A stretch of DNA of 64,000 nucleotides. Source: Sphingomonas sp. (GTDB lineage: Bacteria > Pseudomonadota > Alphaproteobacteria > Sphingomonadales > Sphingomonadaceae). The notes beneath the pieces were generated by a model. It ran no database searches, had not been told where the DNA came from, and worked only from the letters and a program-made list of their open reading frames with translations. The translations under genes and the position numbers were made by a program. The stretch lies in contig NZ_QFOB01000001.1 in assembly GCF_003248515.1 (NCBI RefSeq), forward strand, positions 1 to 64,000, read 5' to 3'. Positions 27,784 through 38,331 of this stretch are shown here, one piece after another; position 1 is the stretch's first letter; each line of letters opens with the position of its first letter.

Positions 27784-29009
27784 GCCGCCTTGGCCAGCTT
27801 GCCGCCCACCGTGGCCAGCGCCTCGCCGCCGGAAAGCGCGCCCGCGCCCGCCGCGCGCGCCTGCGCCACCGTCACCGCATCCAGCAGCGCCACGGATTCG
27901 GCCGGCGGCACAATCCGGCCATGGATCTGGATCTGGCGGGCAAGATGGTCGGCACGGGTGGCGACCGATTCCAGCCCCATCAGCAGCCCGGCCTTGGCCT
28001 GCGCGCGCGCGCGATCCAGCTCGGCCTGGTCCAGCGTCTCCGCCGTCCGCGCCAGAACCTCGCGCGTCAGCGCCAGCGCGCGGGCGGCATCGCGGCGTCC
28101 GGCCGCGCAATAGACGCCGAACAGCCCCGTTTCGGCATAGGCATGCGCCCAGGCATAGATGGAATAAGCGAGGCCGCGTTCCTCGCGCACCTCCTGAAAC
28201 AGGCGCGAGGACATGCCCCCGCCCGCCGCGCTGGCGAACAGCGAGAGCGCATGGAGCGCATCGTCATGCAGCCCGACACCCCGGAAGCCCAGCGCGACAT
28301 GCAACTGATCGAAGCGCCGCACGTCATGATGCGCGCCGCCCGCGAAGATGGCCGCGGCGGGACGGGGCGCGGCACCGGGCGCGAGATCGCCGAAGCGCGC
28401 CTCCGCGATCTTCAGCAGCGCGTCCTCGTCCACCTTGCCGGCCGCCGCCAGCACCAGCCCCTCCGGCCGATACTGGCCCTCCAGCCAGCCGCGCAGGGCC
28501 GCCGCATCGATCGCCGCGATGGTTTCCTCATGGCCCAGCACCGGCTCACCCAGCGTCTGCCCGGCAAAGGCCGTCGCCTGAAGATGATCGTAGATGATGT
28601 CGTCCGGCGTATCGCGCGCCTCGCCCAGTTCGGCCAGCACCACGCCTTTCTCGCGCTCCAGTTCCTCGCTGTCGAAATGCGGCGCGCGGATCAGGTCGGA
28701 GATGACCTCCAGCCCCAGCGCCATGTCGCCGGACAGCATCCGCGCCTGAAAGGCGGTGTGGTCACGCGTCGTCCAGGCGTTGATCGATCCGCCCTTGTCC
28801 TCGATCACCTCGGCGATCTGGCGCGCATTGCGCATGCCCGCACCCTTGAACACCATATGCTCGACCATGTGGGCGAGCCCGGCCAGCCCCTCCGGCTCGG
28901 AGCGCGATCCGGCATCGGCATAGAGGCCCACCGCAACCGTCTCGACGCCCGCCATCGGCTCCACCGCGAGGGTGAGGCCGTTGGCGAGACGGTGAATGCG
29001 TGCGCTCAT
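27780..29009 (-). CDS. M16 family zinc peptidase (mitochondrial-processing-peptidase-like)
   Basis: 409-residue inverzincin. The inverted zinc motif HxxEH is at His47-Glu50-His51 (HMVEHMVFKG), with the distal zinc ligand in the EREKGVVLAELGEARD segment. The second half has the R/Y pair motif region (SRLFQEVREERGLAYSIYAW). Of the same type as the beta subunit of mitochondrial processing peptidase and its alphaproteobacterial relatives. Its ATG overlaps the thrC stop (ATGA), and its stop overlaps the methyltransferase GTG. Confidence 0.92.
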   Translation of the reverse strand: MSARIHRLANGLTLAVEPMAGVETVAVGLYADAGSRSEPEGLAGLAHMVEHMVFKGAGMRNARQIAEVIEDKGGSINAWTTRDHTAFQARMLSGDMALGLEVISDLIRAPHFDSEELEREKGVVLAELGEARDTPDDIIYDHLQATAFAGQTLGEPVLGHEETIAAIDAAALRGWLEGQYRPEGLVLAAAGKVDEDALLKIAEARFGDLAPGAAPRPAAAIFAGGAHHDVRRFDQLHVALGFRGVGLHDDALHALSLFASAAGGGMSSRLFQEVREERGLAYSIYAWAHAYAETGLFGVYCAAGRRDAARALALTREVLARTAETLDQAELDRARAQAKAGLLMGLESVATRADHLARQIQIHGRIVPPAESVALLDAVTVAQARAAGAGALSGGEALATVGGKLAKAA

Positions 29010-30415
29010 GCCCCCACGGCGATGGGCACGGCCCGCTCGCCGATATAGGCCTCCACCGCCTCCAGCGAGGCCGGCAGCGTCTCGTAACGCTCCTCGCGAT
29101 CGAAGAGATCGCCGATGCGGATCGGCAGGATCGGCCGCTGCCCGGTGCCGCGCTCCACGGCATCGCGGAACTTGGCCGGATGCGCCGTCGCCAGCGTGAC
29201 GATCGGAATGTCCGCCGCCAGATCCGCGCCATGCGCGGCCGCCAGACCGATCGCGGTGTGCGGATCGAGCAGTTCGCCAGAATCCTGCCAGGCCTTGCGC
29301 ATCGCCAGCGCCATGCCGTCCGGATCGATCCGCGCGCTGGCGAAAAGGCCGGCCGCGCGCCCCACCATCGCCTGCGGAATGGCCAGCCGCTTCGTCTCCT
29401 CGAAGCCGCGCATCGTGGCGGCGAGCGCCAGCCCGTCGCGATCGTGCAGATCGAACAGCAGCCGCTCGAAATTCGAGCTGACCTGGATATCCATCGATGG
29501 CGCGGCCGTGGGCGTCACGGTGCCCACCGAATAGTCGCCGGCCGAAAGCGCGCGGTGGAGAATGTCGTTGACGTTCGTCGCCACCAGCAGCTTCGCCACC
29601 GGCAGGCCCATCTGCGCCGCGACATAGCCGGCGAAGACATCGCCGAAATTGCCGGTCGGCACCGAGAAGGCGATCTGTCGCCGGGGCGCACCGAGGCGCA
29701 CCGCCGCATAGAAATAATAGACGATCTGGGCCATCAGCCGCGCCCAGTTGATGGAATTGACCGCCGAGAGCGCGAAGCGGCCGGCAAAGCCCTGGTGTGC
29801 GAACATCGCCTTCACCATCGCCTGCGCATCATCGAAGCTGCCCTCGATCGCGATATTGTGGACGTTGGGCGAAAGCACCGTCGTCATCTGGCGGCGCTGC
29901 ACGTCGGAGACGCGCCCCGCCGGGTGGAGCATGAATATATCCACCTTCGCACGGCCCGCCAGCGCGTCGATCGCGGCGGAACCGGTGTCGCCGCTCGTGG
30001 CACCCACCACCGTCAGATGCGTATCGCGCGTCGCAAGGAAGCGCTCGAACAGCAGGCCCAGCAGTTGCAGCGCCACGTCCTTGAAGGCCAGCGTCGGCCC
30101 ATGGAACAGTTCGAGCAGCCAGTTGCGCTCATCCAGTTGCACCAGCGGGGTCACCGCCGCATGATCGAAGCGGCCATAGGCGGCCACGCACAATTCGCGC
30201 AGCTCTTCGCGCGTGAGGGCATCGCCCACGAACGGCGCCATCACGGCCACGGCCGTATCGGCATAGGAAAGGCCGGCCAGCGCCGCGATCTCGTCCTTCG
30301 AGAAACGCGGCCATGCCTCCGGCACGTAAAGTCCGCCGTCGCTGGCCAGACCCGCCAGCGTCGCGCCCTCGAAATCGAGCGCCGGCGCGCTCCCCCTGGT
30401 GCTCACATATCGCAT
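29006..30415 (-). CDS. thrC: Threonine synthase
   Basis: Final step of threonine synthesis: PLP-dependent conversion of O-phosphohomoserine to threonine. 469 residues, the long (fungal/gammaproteobacterial) type. The PLP lysine is in HGPTLAFKDVALQLLG; GATSGDTGSAAI binds the cofactor phosphate. Starts MRYVSTRGSAPALDFEGATL, typical of ThrC. Same strand and probably the same transcript as the SURF1 gene 107 bases upstream. Confidence 0.95.
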   Translation of the reverse strand: MRYVSTRGSAPALDFEGATLAGLASDGGLYVPEAWPRFSKDEIAALAGLSYADTAVAVMAPFVGDALTREELRELCVAAYGRFDHAAVTPLVQLDERNWLLELFHGPTLAFKDVALQLLGLLFERFLATRDTHLTVVGATSGDTGSAAIDALAGRAKVDIFMLHPAGRVSDVQRRQMTTVLSPNVHNIAIEGSFDDAQAMVKAMFAHQGFAGRFALSAVNSINWARLMAQIVYYFYAAVRLGAPRRQIAFSVPTGNFGDVFAGYVAAQMGLPVAKLLVATNVNDILHRALSAGDYSVGTVTPTAAPSMDIQVSSNFERLLFDLHDRDGLALAATMRGFEETKRLAIPQAMVGRAAGLFASARIDPDGMALAMRKAWQDSGELLDPHTAIGLAAAHGADLAADIPIVTLATAHPAKFRDAVERGTGQRPILPIRIGDLFDREERYETLPASLEAVEAYIGERAVPIAVGA

Positions 30416-30522
30416 GGGGCGCGGTGCTTAGTCCCTGCGGACGCCGGAGGGAAGCATATCCGGCGCCCCGTGGCCCATGTCGCCCCCTTGCTGTTGCGGA
30501 AAGGCGGCGCCCCGATCCGGAA

Positions 30523-31161
30523 TCAGGCCCCGGCCGGTGCGGCCGCCTTACGCCGCCACAGCGCCACGCCGTAAATGATCACCGCCACGCCCGCGAACAG
30601 GAACCACTGCACCGCATAGGCGAAATGGTTGTTCGGCACGCTGCCGGGATCCGGCGGCGCGGTGGGGGATAGGCCGGGCGCGGGCGTCTCGCTCACGATC
30701 AACGGGGTTCTGGGCGCGGGCGACGAAAAGAGCCGCGCCACCAGCGGCGATCCGTCCGGCGTCCAGACGACGCGCCCGCGCACCGGGCCACCCGTCCAGC
30801 CTTTCGGCGCATCGGCGGATGGAGAGACGCCCATGTCGACATTGATGCCGGGACCCTCGGCGCCCGTGCGGCAGGCCGCGATATGGCTCCAGCCGGTCTG
30901 GCCCGCCGCGCCATGGCCCGCCTGCACCTTCCAGCCCGTCACCTCCAGGCAAGTCGCGCTCGCCTCCCGAAAAAGGCTGTGATCGTCGATCGGCCAGAGC
31001 GCCGCGAAGGCGGCCGGCGGCCTGGCGACATTCGCCGCGTAAAGAGCCAGCAACGCTTCCTTCTCGTGCCGCCGCTGGAGCTGCCACACGCCCAGCGCGA
31101 TCATCGCCGCCACGGCCAGCATGACGAGGATGGTGGGGACAACCGGGATGCGGCGCATCAT
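30523..31161 (-). CDS. SURF1 family oxidase assembly protein
   Basis: 212-residue inner-membrane protein that helps place heme A in subunit I of aa3 oxidase. Two terminal membrane helices (VPTILVMLAVAAMIALGVWQ with LQRR following, and FAYAVQWFLFAGVAVIIYGV) flank a periplasmic domain, as in SURF1/Shy1. The first helix carries GVWQLQRRHEKEALL, the family signature. The start ATG overlaps the stop of the DUF983 gene. Last oxidase-assembly gene before thrC. Confidence 0.92.
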   Translation of the reverse strand: MMRRIPVVPTILVMLAVAAMIALGVWQLQRRHEKEALLALYAANVARPPAAFAALWPIDDHSLFREASATCLEVTGWKVQAGHGAAGQTGWSHIAACRTGAEGPGINVDMGVSPSADAPKGWTGGPVRGRVVWTPDGSPLVARLFSSPAPRTPLIVSETPAPGLSPTAPPDPGSVPNNHFAYAVQWFLFAGVAVIIYGVALWRRKAAAPAGA

Positions 31162-31520
31162 CGATCCGCGATCCGCCCTTCGCGCGCGGCATTGCGATAT
31201 TCCAGCGCGAGCAGCGCGCCCTTCGCCACGCGCAGCCATCCCAGGATCAGGCCCAGCGTCACGGGCGGCCAGAGCAGGGCATGGACCCACCAGGGCGGCG
31301 AGACGGCCAGCTCCAGCATGATCGCCGCAGCCGCCACGATCGCGCCGATCACCAGCGTCAGGAAGGCGGCCGGTCCGTCGCCCACGTTGAAGCCGGCGAT
31401 GTCGAGCCCGCAGGCGGCGCAGCGGTCGGCAAAGCGGATCGGGCCGGAAAACAGGGTTTTCGCGCCACAACGCGGGCAGAGGCCGCGGATCCCGGCATCG
31501 AGGGGGGCAGGAGTGGGCAT
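31158..31520 (-). CDS. DUF983 family membrane protein
   Basis: 120-residue protein with an N-terminal zinc-ribbon-like pair (GLCPRCGAKTLF and DRCAACGLD, four cysteines) followed by two membrane helices (FLTLVIGAIVAAAAIMLELA and WVHALLWPPVTLGLILGWLR). DUF983 genes commonly lie among cytochrome oxidase genes of alphaproteobacteria, but their exact function is not established. Overlaps the SURF1 start. Confidence 0.9.
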   Translation of the reverse strand: MPTPAPLDAGIRGLCPRCGAKTLFSGPIRFADRCAACGLDIAGFNVGDGPAAFLTLVIGAIVAAAAIMLELAVSPPWWVHALLWPPVTLGLILGWLRVAKGALLALEYRNAAREGRIADR

Positions 31521-31530
31521 GAAAGGCGGC

Positions 31531-32040
31531 TCAGGCGCGGCCGACGCACCAGGGATCGGGCCGCATGTCCACGGGCAGCCCCGGCGCGCCCGGCGCGGGA
31601 AAGCGCGCCTTGAAGGTGAAGGCCTTGTCCGAAGGGCCGTAGCGATCGAGCAGCCAGAGACGCGAAAGCCCCTCCTCGATCTTGGGCCGATGCCCGGCCG
31701 GCACCCACCAGAGCGCCTGATAGGCACCCTCGAACCGATCGAACCATTCCCGCCGCCGCGCCATGAAGGGCGTGTGCGCGCTGCGATAGACGAAGGCAAA
31801 GAGGGCGTCCGCATCCCGCCAGGCGGACATGTTGGTGATGAATTGCGGATCCGGCGCGGGGCGGATGTCGGTCGCGCCGTCTCCCGCCTCGTCCTTCAGC
31901 CGCCAGACGAAGCCGGGCGCCGCCTCCGCCATGGCGTTCACGGCGGCGAGAGCGCCCATGAACTCGGCCACCCTGGGATCCTCGGCCGGCGCCACGAGCC
32001 GGCCGACATTGATCTGGGCGAGTTCGAAGGCTTCCGTCAC
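31531..32040 (-). CDS. DUF3291 domain protein
   Basis: 169-residue soluble protein of the DUF3291 family, a ferredoxin-like fold related to antibiotic-biosynthesis monooxygenases. Characteristic segments are FELAQINVGRL at the start, FITNMSAWRDADALFAFVYR and WWVPAGHRPKIEEGLSRLWL. Function unknown. Its placement between ctaE (19 bases upstream) and the DUF983 gene (10 bases downstream) puts it in the oxidase transcript; whether it serves the oxidase is unclear. Confidence 0.88.
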   Translation of the reverse strand: MTEAFELAQINVGRLVAPAEDPRVAEFMGALAAVNAMAEAAPGFVWRLKDEAGDGATDIRPAPDPQFITNMSAWRDADALFAFVYRSAHTPFMARRREWFDRFEGAYQALWWVPAGHRPKIEEGLSRLWLLDRYGPSDKAFTFKARFPAPGAPGLPVDMRPDPWCVGRA

Positions 32041-32059
32041 CGGATCGGCCCCGATCGGC

Positions 32060-32881
32060 TCAGCCGGCGTGGATGGGCGCGCCCCAGCCGCCCCAGACGT
32101 AGATCGTCACGAACAGGAACAGCCAAACGACGTCGACGAAATGCCAGTACCAGGCGGCCGCCTCGAACCCGAAATGCTGCTTGGGCGTGAAATCGCCCTT
32201 GTAGGCGCGGATCAGGTTCACGATCAGGAAGATCGTGCCGACCAGCACGTGGAAGCCGTGAAAGCCCGTCGCCATGAAGAAGGCGGCGCCATAGTTCAGC
32301 CCTTTGAAGGCGAAGGGCGCGTGGGCATATTCATAGGCCTGGATCGTCGAGAAGAGTGCGCCCAGCAGGATGGTGCACCACAGCCCCTGGATCAGGCCCC
32401 TGCGATCGCCATGCAGCAGCGCATGATGCGCCCAGGTGACGGTGGTGCCCGAGCAGAGCAGGATCAGCGTGTTGAGCAGCGGGAAGGCGAAGGGGTTGAT
32501 CACCTCGATGCCCTTGGGCGGCCACACGCCGCCGACGGCATCGACGGTCGAGGGGAAGAGCGAGAAATCGAACCACGCCCAGAACCAGCCGACGAAGAAC
32601 ATCACCTCCGAGGCGATGAACAGGATCATGCCGTAGCGCAGGTGAAGCCCCACCACCGGTGTATGATCGCCGGCCTTGGCCTCGCCGATCACGCGGCCCC
32701 ACCAGCCCGCCATGCAGGCCAGCACGCAGATCAGCCCACCGATCGCGACGAAGCCGCCATAAGCGATGTTGTGCATGTACATGATCCCGCCCGATGCGAG
32801 GATCAGCGCCGCGAAGGCGGAAAGGATCGGATAGGGATCCGGCGGCAGGATATGATAATCGTGGCTCTTCGCGCCGGCCAT
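32060..32881 (-). CDS. ctaE: Cytochrome c oxidase subunit III
   Basis: 273-residue membrane subunit of aa3-type oxidase with seven predicted helices. Conserved elements: HDYHILPPDPYPIL at the N-terminus, ASEVMFFVGWFWAWFDFSL (with the Glu near the proposed oxygen path), TWAHHALLHGDRRGL and the C-terminal FGFEAAAWYWHFVDVVWLFL. ATG 32881 begins MAGAKSHDYH; an in-frame ATG five codons upstream is an alternative. Follows ctaG by 21 bases. Confidence 0.96.
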   Translation of the reverse strand: MAGAKSHDYHILPPDPYPILSAFAALILASGGIMYMHNIAYGGFVAIGGLICVLACMAGWWGRVIGEAKAGDHTPVVGLHLRYGMILFIASEVMFFVGWFWAWFDFSLFPSTVDAVGGVWPPKGIEVINPFAFPLLNTLILLCSGTTVTWAHHALLHGDRRGLIQGLWCTILLGALFSTIQAYEYAHAPFAFKGLNYGAAFFMATGFHGFHVLVGTIFLIVNLIRAYKGDFTPKQHFGFEAAAWYWHFVDVVWLFLFVTIYVWGGWGAPIHAG

Positions 32882-32917
32882 GCTTCGGATCCCCATTCCT
32901 AGATTTTATAGCCCTCC

Positions 32918-33484
32918 TTAGCCCGTCACTTTCGACGATGCTACGGGGAAGAATGTATAGCTCAGCGTGATCTCGCTGATGTCGCGCGTGTCCGGATCCT
33001 TGGCGAATTGCGGATCGACGAAGAAGATCACCGGCATGCGCACGCGCTCGTGCGGCTTCAGCGTCTGCTCGGTGAAGCAGAAGCATTGGATCTTCGTGAA
33101 ATACTGGCCGGCCTGTGGCGGGCTGACATTGAAGGCCGCCGATCCGGTGATCGTCCGGTCCGTATTGTTCACGGCGGTGAAGAAGGCCATCTGCCGCGCG
33201 CCGACGGCCACGCGCTTCACCTTATCGTCCGGCTCGAAGCTCCAGCCCATGCCGGGCTTCACATTGGCATCGAAGCGCACGTTCACGATCTTGCCGACCA
33301 CCTCGCCCGGCGCGATCGCGTTCAGTTCCTTCTTCGCCGTGCCGTTATAGCCGGTCGCCTCGCAGAAGATGCGGTAGAGCGGCACGCTGGCGAAGCCGAG
33401 CGCAGTCATCGCGGCGAGCATCAGCAACGTGCCCGCAAGCGTGCGCGCCTTGCCCCGCCCCGGCAGCGAAGCCTGCCCCGCCAT
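32918..33484 (-). CDS. ctaG: Cytochrome c oxidase assembly protein CtaG (Cox11)
   Basis: 188-residue membrane-anchored copper chaperone that delivers CuB to subunit I. One N-terminal helix (LAGTLLMLAAMTALGFASVP) ends in LYRIFCEATGYNG, carrying the conserved cysteine, and the periplasmic beta domain holds the copper motif CFCF (KIQCFCFTEQTL). Start ATG shares bases with the stop of the 40-residue gene upstream. Confidence 0.95.
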   Translation of the reverse strand: MAGQASLPGRGKARTLAGTLLMLAAMTALGFASVPLYRIFCEATGYNGTAKKELNAIAPGEVVGKIVNVRFDANVKPGMGWSFEPDDKVKRVAVGARQMAFFTAVNNTDRTITGSAAFNVSPPQAGQYFTKIQCFCFTEQTLKPHERVRMPVIFFVDPQFAKDPDTRDISEITLSYTFFPVASSKVTG

Positions 33485-33606
33485 CAGGCCATCTTCGCGA
33501 TCGAGATGGCGAAGAACAGGATCACCAGCGCCCCCAGGATCAGCGCCATCACCTTGGCCCGCGCCCGCTGGCGCGCCTGATATTCGCGCTGATGCTCGGG
33601 CGTCAT
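33484..33606 (-). CDS. Small membrane protein, CoxF-like (40 aa)
   Basis: A 40-residue single-helix protein: a charged cytoplasmic head ([18 protein letters not shown]) and a membrane segment ([20 protein letters not shown]). It overlaps the ctaB stop (ATGA) and the ctaG start (TGATG), so it is translated in series with them. Small proteins at this position between ctaB and ctaG are found in other alphaproteobacterial oxidase operons and are annotated CoxF or left hypothetical. Confidence 0.8.
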   Translation of the reverse strand: MTPEHQREYQARQRARAKVMALILGALVILFFAISIAKMA

Positions 33607-34514
33607 GCGAGCAGCATCCGATCGGCCACGAGCGCGCCGAAGATCGCGAAGAGATAGAGGATGGAAAAGCCGAACATGCGCCGCTCGTCGCGCATCAGCG
33701 CCTGATCCTCGATCCGGCTGATCCCCACCCGCGCGGCAAGCCCCACGAAGACCAGCGACAGCAGGGCCGCCACGCCGCCATAGATCGGGCCGGTCAGGCC
33801 CAGCGGCCAGGGCACCACCGCGCACACCGCCATGGGCAGGCTATAAAGGAACACCTGCATCCGCGTCGCGCGCGCACCCGCCACCACCGGCATCATCGGC
33901 ACGCCCGCGGCCGCATAATCGGTGCGCACGAACAGGCCGAGCGCCCAGAAATGCGGCGGCGTCCACAGGAAGACGAGCGCGAACATCAGGATGGGCAGCA
34001 CATCGACGCGGCCCGTCGCCGCCGCCCAGCCGATCAGCGGCGGGAAGGCGCCGGCGGCACCCCCGATCACGATATTCTGCGGTGTCCGGCGCTTGAGCCA
34101 GACGGTGTAGATCAGCACGTAGAACAGGATCGATCCGGCGAGGATCGCGGCCGAGAGCAGGTTCACGGCCAGCCCCATCAGCAGCACGGAGAAGCTGCCG
34201 AGGCCGACCCCGAAGTGCAGGGCCGCCTGCCGATCCATGCGGCCGGCGGGCAGCGGGCGGCGGGCGGTGCGCTTCATCACCGCATCCAGATCCGCCTCAT
34301 ACCATTGGTTGAGCGCACCACTCGCGCCGGCGCCCAGCGCGATACACAGGATCGCGGTGAAGCCGATCACGGGGTGGACGTGCGCGGGCGCGGCCAGCAT
34401 CGCGCAAAGCCCCGTAAACACCACCAGCGACATCACGCGCGGCTTCGTCAGGGCGAGGAAATCGCGCCAGTCGGCAGGCAAGGGATGCGTGGCGGCAAGA
34501 ACGGGGGATTGCAT
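33603..34514 (-). CDS. ctaB: Protoheme IX farnesyltransferase (heme O synthase)
   Basis: 303-residue UbiA-family enzyme that attaches a farnesyl group to protoheme IX, giving heme O, the substrate of CtaA. The prenyl-diphosphate motif [20 protein letters not shown] carries Asp-rich NxxxDxxxD, and the second conserved loop is in [20 protein letters not shown]. Nine hydrophobic segments. Starts [20 protein letters not shown]. First gene after the transducer insert at 34.6 kb, separated from it by 120 bases. Confidence 0.95.
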   Translation of the reverse strand: MQSPVLAATHPLPADWRDFLALTKPRVMSLVVFTGLCAMLAAPAHVHPVIGFTAILCIALGAGASGALNQWYEADLDAVMKRTARRPLPAGRMDRQAALHFGVGLGSFSVLLMGLAVNLLSAAILAGSILFYVLIYTVWLKRRTPQNIVIGGAAGAFPPLIGWAAATGRVDVLPILMFALVFLWTPPHFWALGLFVRTDYAAAGVPMMPVVAGARATRMQVFLYSLPMAVCAVVPWPLGLTGPIYGGVAALLSLVFVGLAARVGISRIEDQALMRDERRMFGFSILYLFAIFGALVADRMLLA

Positions 34515-34634
34515 CGGCCCGGCCTATACAGGCGTGCGGGGATTCGCGAAAGAGCGCCGCCGCCGGCATCGCCCGCGATGATTTGCCCGGTCGGCGCCCG
34601 GTGGGGAATGGGGAAAAAGCGCGCCCGCGCGCGC

Positions 34635-36200
34635 TCAGGCCGCCTTGATCTGATCGACGAAGCGCTCCGTCGCGGCCTGGAGCGCGCGCGCCGTTTCCGA
34701 CAGGCCCGAGGCGGCACCCGTCACCTGCGCGGAAAGGGCGGCGGCGGTTTCGGCCGCGCGCGCGGCGCCGCTGGCCTCGGCGGCGATGTCGGCGGCGCTG
34801 AGCGCGGTCTGGTCCGCGATCGATTCGGCCGCCAGCGCCGTAAGGCCATGGCGCGCCACATCCTCGCTGATCGCTTCCGCGGCGCGGGAAAGCTGGGCGA
34901 TCATCTCCTCGATCGCGGCCAGCGCCTCGTTCACCTCGCCCGCCCCGCTATCGATGGCGGAGGCGAGCGCCTGGATCTCGCTGGATGCGCCGCCGGCCTG
35001 GCGGGCAAGCGCCTTCACCTCCTGCGCCACAACCGCGAAGCCCCGCCCCGCATCGCCGGCATGCGCCGCCTCGATCGTGGCGTTGAGCGCGAGCAGATTG
35101 GTGCGCCGCGCGATCTGCTGGATCGACTGGACGAAGCCGCCGATCGTGACGCTGTGATCGGCGAGCCCCGCCACGGTGCGGTGGCTGGAGGCGGAGGCTG
35201 CGCGCGCCTCGCTGCCCAGCCGCGCCTGTTCGCCGACGCGCCCCGATATGGCCGAGACGGAGCCCGCCAGTTCGCGCACCCGGAGCGCGAGCTGGCGCGC
35301 ATCCTCCAGCGATCGGCGCGCGGTGCGGGCCATGGCCTCGCTGTCGCGCGTGGCGGATTGGGCGATATCGTCGAGCGAGCGGGCTGATGTGTCGAGATCG
35401 GCCGAAGCGACGCCGACAGAGCGTACCGCATCCAGCACGGAAGCCCGGAAGGTTTCGGCCAGCACGAGCATGTCGCTGCGACGGCGCTCCCCGGCGGCGG
35501 CCTCGGCGGCGTGGCGGCGATGGCGCTCGTCGGATGCGATCTGCTCCGCCGCCCGCGCCTGGAGCATCGCGGCGTGAAGCTCGTCCCGCGCGGCGATCGC
35601 CTCCGCGGCGGAGCGCTCGCTTTCCTGGCGTGCCGAAAGCTGGCGGATCATCCGGCTGCGAAGCTGCTGGACGACATAGACGAGGAAGCTCGTTTCGAAG
35701 ACGACCGCGCCGGCATGGAACAGCACCCGGCCATAGGATCCCTCGCCCGAGAAAACCCAGCTCGGGGCGAGCTTGTCGAGCACCAGATGATGCAGCGCGA
35801 TCAGGGTCGCGGCCAGGATGATCGGCCGCCAGTCGCACAGCACGGTCAACGCCGCGAGTGCCGCGAAGAAATACATGTGGGCGTCGAGCTGCCAGGCGTA
35901 GCCGCTCAGCATGAACACGCCGAGAGCCGGATAAAGGAAAGCCAGCGTGCCCACCTGCATCCGCGTGGCGCCGTCATACCGCCCGCGCAGGGCGGCGCGG
36001 GTCGGCAGGAAATTGGCGATCAGGCCGCTTGCCAGCACGATCCAGCCGTCCGCGGCCTGCGTGAACAGACAGCCAATGGCCAGTCCGAGAAGGATCACCC
36101 AGGCGGCCGCCACGATCGCACGCACGCCCACCTTCTGCAGCGTTGCCACCTCCAGCGGCATTTCGCCCGCCGATGTGGCCAGCCGGATCACTGGCCGCAT
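34635..36200 (-). CDS. Membrane methyl-accepting chemotaxis-type transducer
   Basis: 521-residue signal transducer. About residues 20-195 contain six membrane helices without a large periplasmic domain, so the input is probably sensed in or near the membrane. Then a long helical region and the MCP cytoplasmic tip: [20 protein letters not shown] followed by [15 protein letters not shown] is the CheA/CheW-binding hairpin. No C-terminal CheR-tether pentapeptide is seen. The ATG at 36200 overlaps the stop of the small upstream gene by 13 bases. No other chemotaxis gene is in the window. It stands between ctaD and ctaB, which suggests a role in oxygen or redox taxis, by inference only. Confidence 0.87.
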   Translation of the reverse strand: MRPVIRLATSAGEMPLEVATLQKVGVRAIVAAAWVILLGLAIGCLFTQAADGWIVLASGLIANFLPTRAALRGRYDGATRMQVGTLAFLYPALGVFMLSGYAWQLDAHMYFFAALAALTVLCDWRPIILAATLIALHHLVLDKLAPSWVFSGEGSYGRVLFHAGAVVFETSFLVYVVQQLRSRMIRQLSARQESERSAAEAIAARDELHAAMLQARAAEQIASDERHRRHAAEAAAGERRRSDMLVLAETFRASVLDAVRSVGVASADLDTSARSLDDIAQSATRDSEAMARTARRSLEDARQLALRVRELAGSVSAISGRVGEQARLGSEARAASASSHRTVAGLADHSVTIGGFVQSIQQIARRTNLLALNATIEAAHAGDAGRGFAVVAQEVKALARQAGGASSEIQALASAIDSGAGEVNEALAAIEEMIAQLSRAAEAISEDVARHGLTALAAESIADQTALSAADIAAEASGAARAAETAAALSAQVTGAASGLSETARALQAATERFVDQIKAA

Positions 36201-36496
36201 CCCGTAACGGGGGCGGCGAGGAGAGCGACGCCGCGATTCAGGAGCGTCCGGAACAGCGCGTCGCGATTTCCATCCACCACGATCGATCCGGGCAGCGGCC
36301 CCTGCCCGATCAGCGACGCGCCCTTGTCGATCGCCGCCGCCGCCATCCCCTGCGCGGCGCTTTCGGAAAGGGGCACCAGCATCATCCGGCCGTTTGCGGG
36401 CGGCGCGGCGACAAGGCCGCCGACGATTCCGATCGTCGCCAGCAACTGGATCAGCAAGGACGCCGCGGCACGGGAACGGGGGACGCGATAGCTCAT
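36188..36496 (-). CDS. Small exported protein coupled to the transducer (102 aa)
   Basis: Not recognised. 102 residues with an uncleaved-anchor-like or signal segment ([20 protein letters not shown]) ending in AAPPANG, then a small soluble domain ([40 protein letters not shown]) ending GCGQ. Its stop overlaps the transducer start, so the two are co-translated. A periplasmic ligand-binding or accessory role for the transducer is a reasonable guess. Confidence 0.65.
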   Translation of the reverse strand: MSYRVPRSRAAASLLIQLLATIGIVGGLVAAPPANGRMMLVPLSESAAQGMAAAAIDKGASLIGQGPLPGSIVVDGNRDALFRTLLNRGVALLAAPVTGCGQ

Positions 36497-36518
36497 GCCC
36501 GGGCCGTAGGCGCGGATT

Positions 36519-36556
36519 GGTTACTGGCTCGTAAACCGCGATGGTCGTTTCGACCA
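36519..36556. promoter_or_regulatory. Paired dyads upstream of the transducer operon
   Basis: TGGTCGTTTCGACCA (36542-36556) is a 6-bp-arm palindrome, and GGTTACTGGCTCGTAAACC (36519-36537) is an imperfect one. Both lie in the 90-base gap between the ctaD terminator and the start of the small gene, indicating that the transducer pair has its own control region. Confidence 0.4.
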
Positions 36557-36586
36557 ATGACCCGTTCCGGTAACAAAACGAAATAG

Positions 36587-36614
36587 AAAAGGCCCCCGGA
36601 TTGCTCCGGAGGCC
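36587..36614 (-). terminator. Rho-independent terminator of ctaC-ctaD
   Basis: On the minus strand GGCCTCCGGA, loop GCAA, TCCGGGGGCC form a 10-bp stem with one wobble, followed by TTTTC. It begins 26 bases after the ctaD stop and separates ctaC-ctaD from the transducer genes and ctaB downstream. Confidence 0.8.
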
Positions 36615-36639
36615 CCTCTTCGCGTCGCGCGTCCGGTGG

Positions 36640-38319
<1,680 letters not shown>

Positions 38320-38331
38320 TCTTCGGAAGCC

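Noticed and set aside
33429..35387. A 652-codon plus-strand frame opposite ctaB and the transducer gene
   Set aside because: Crosses several well-supported minus-strand genes and has the Arg/His-rich composition of an antisense frame.
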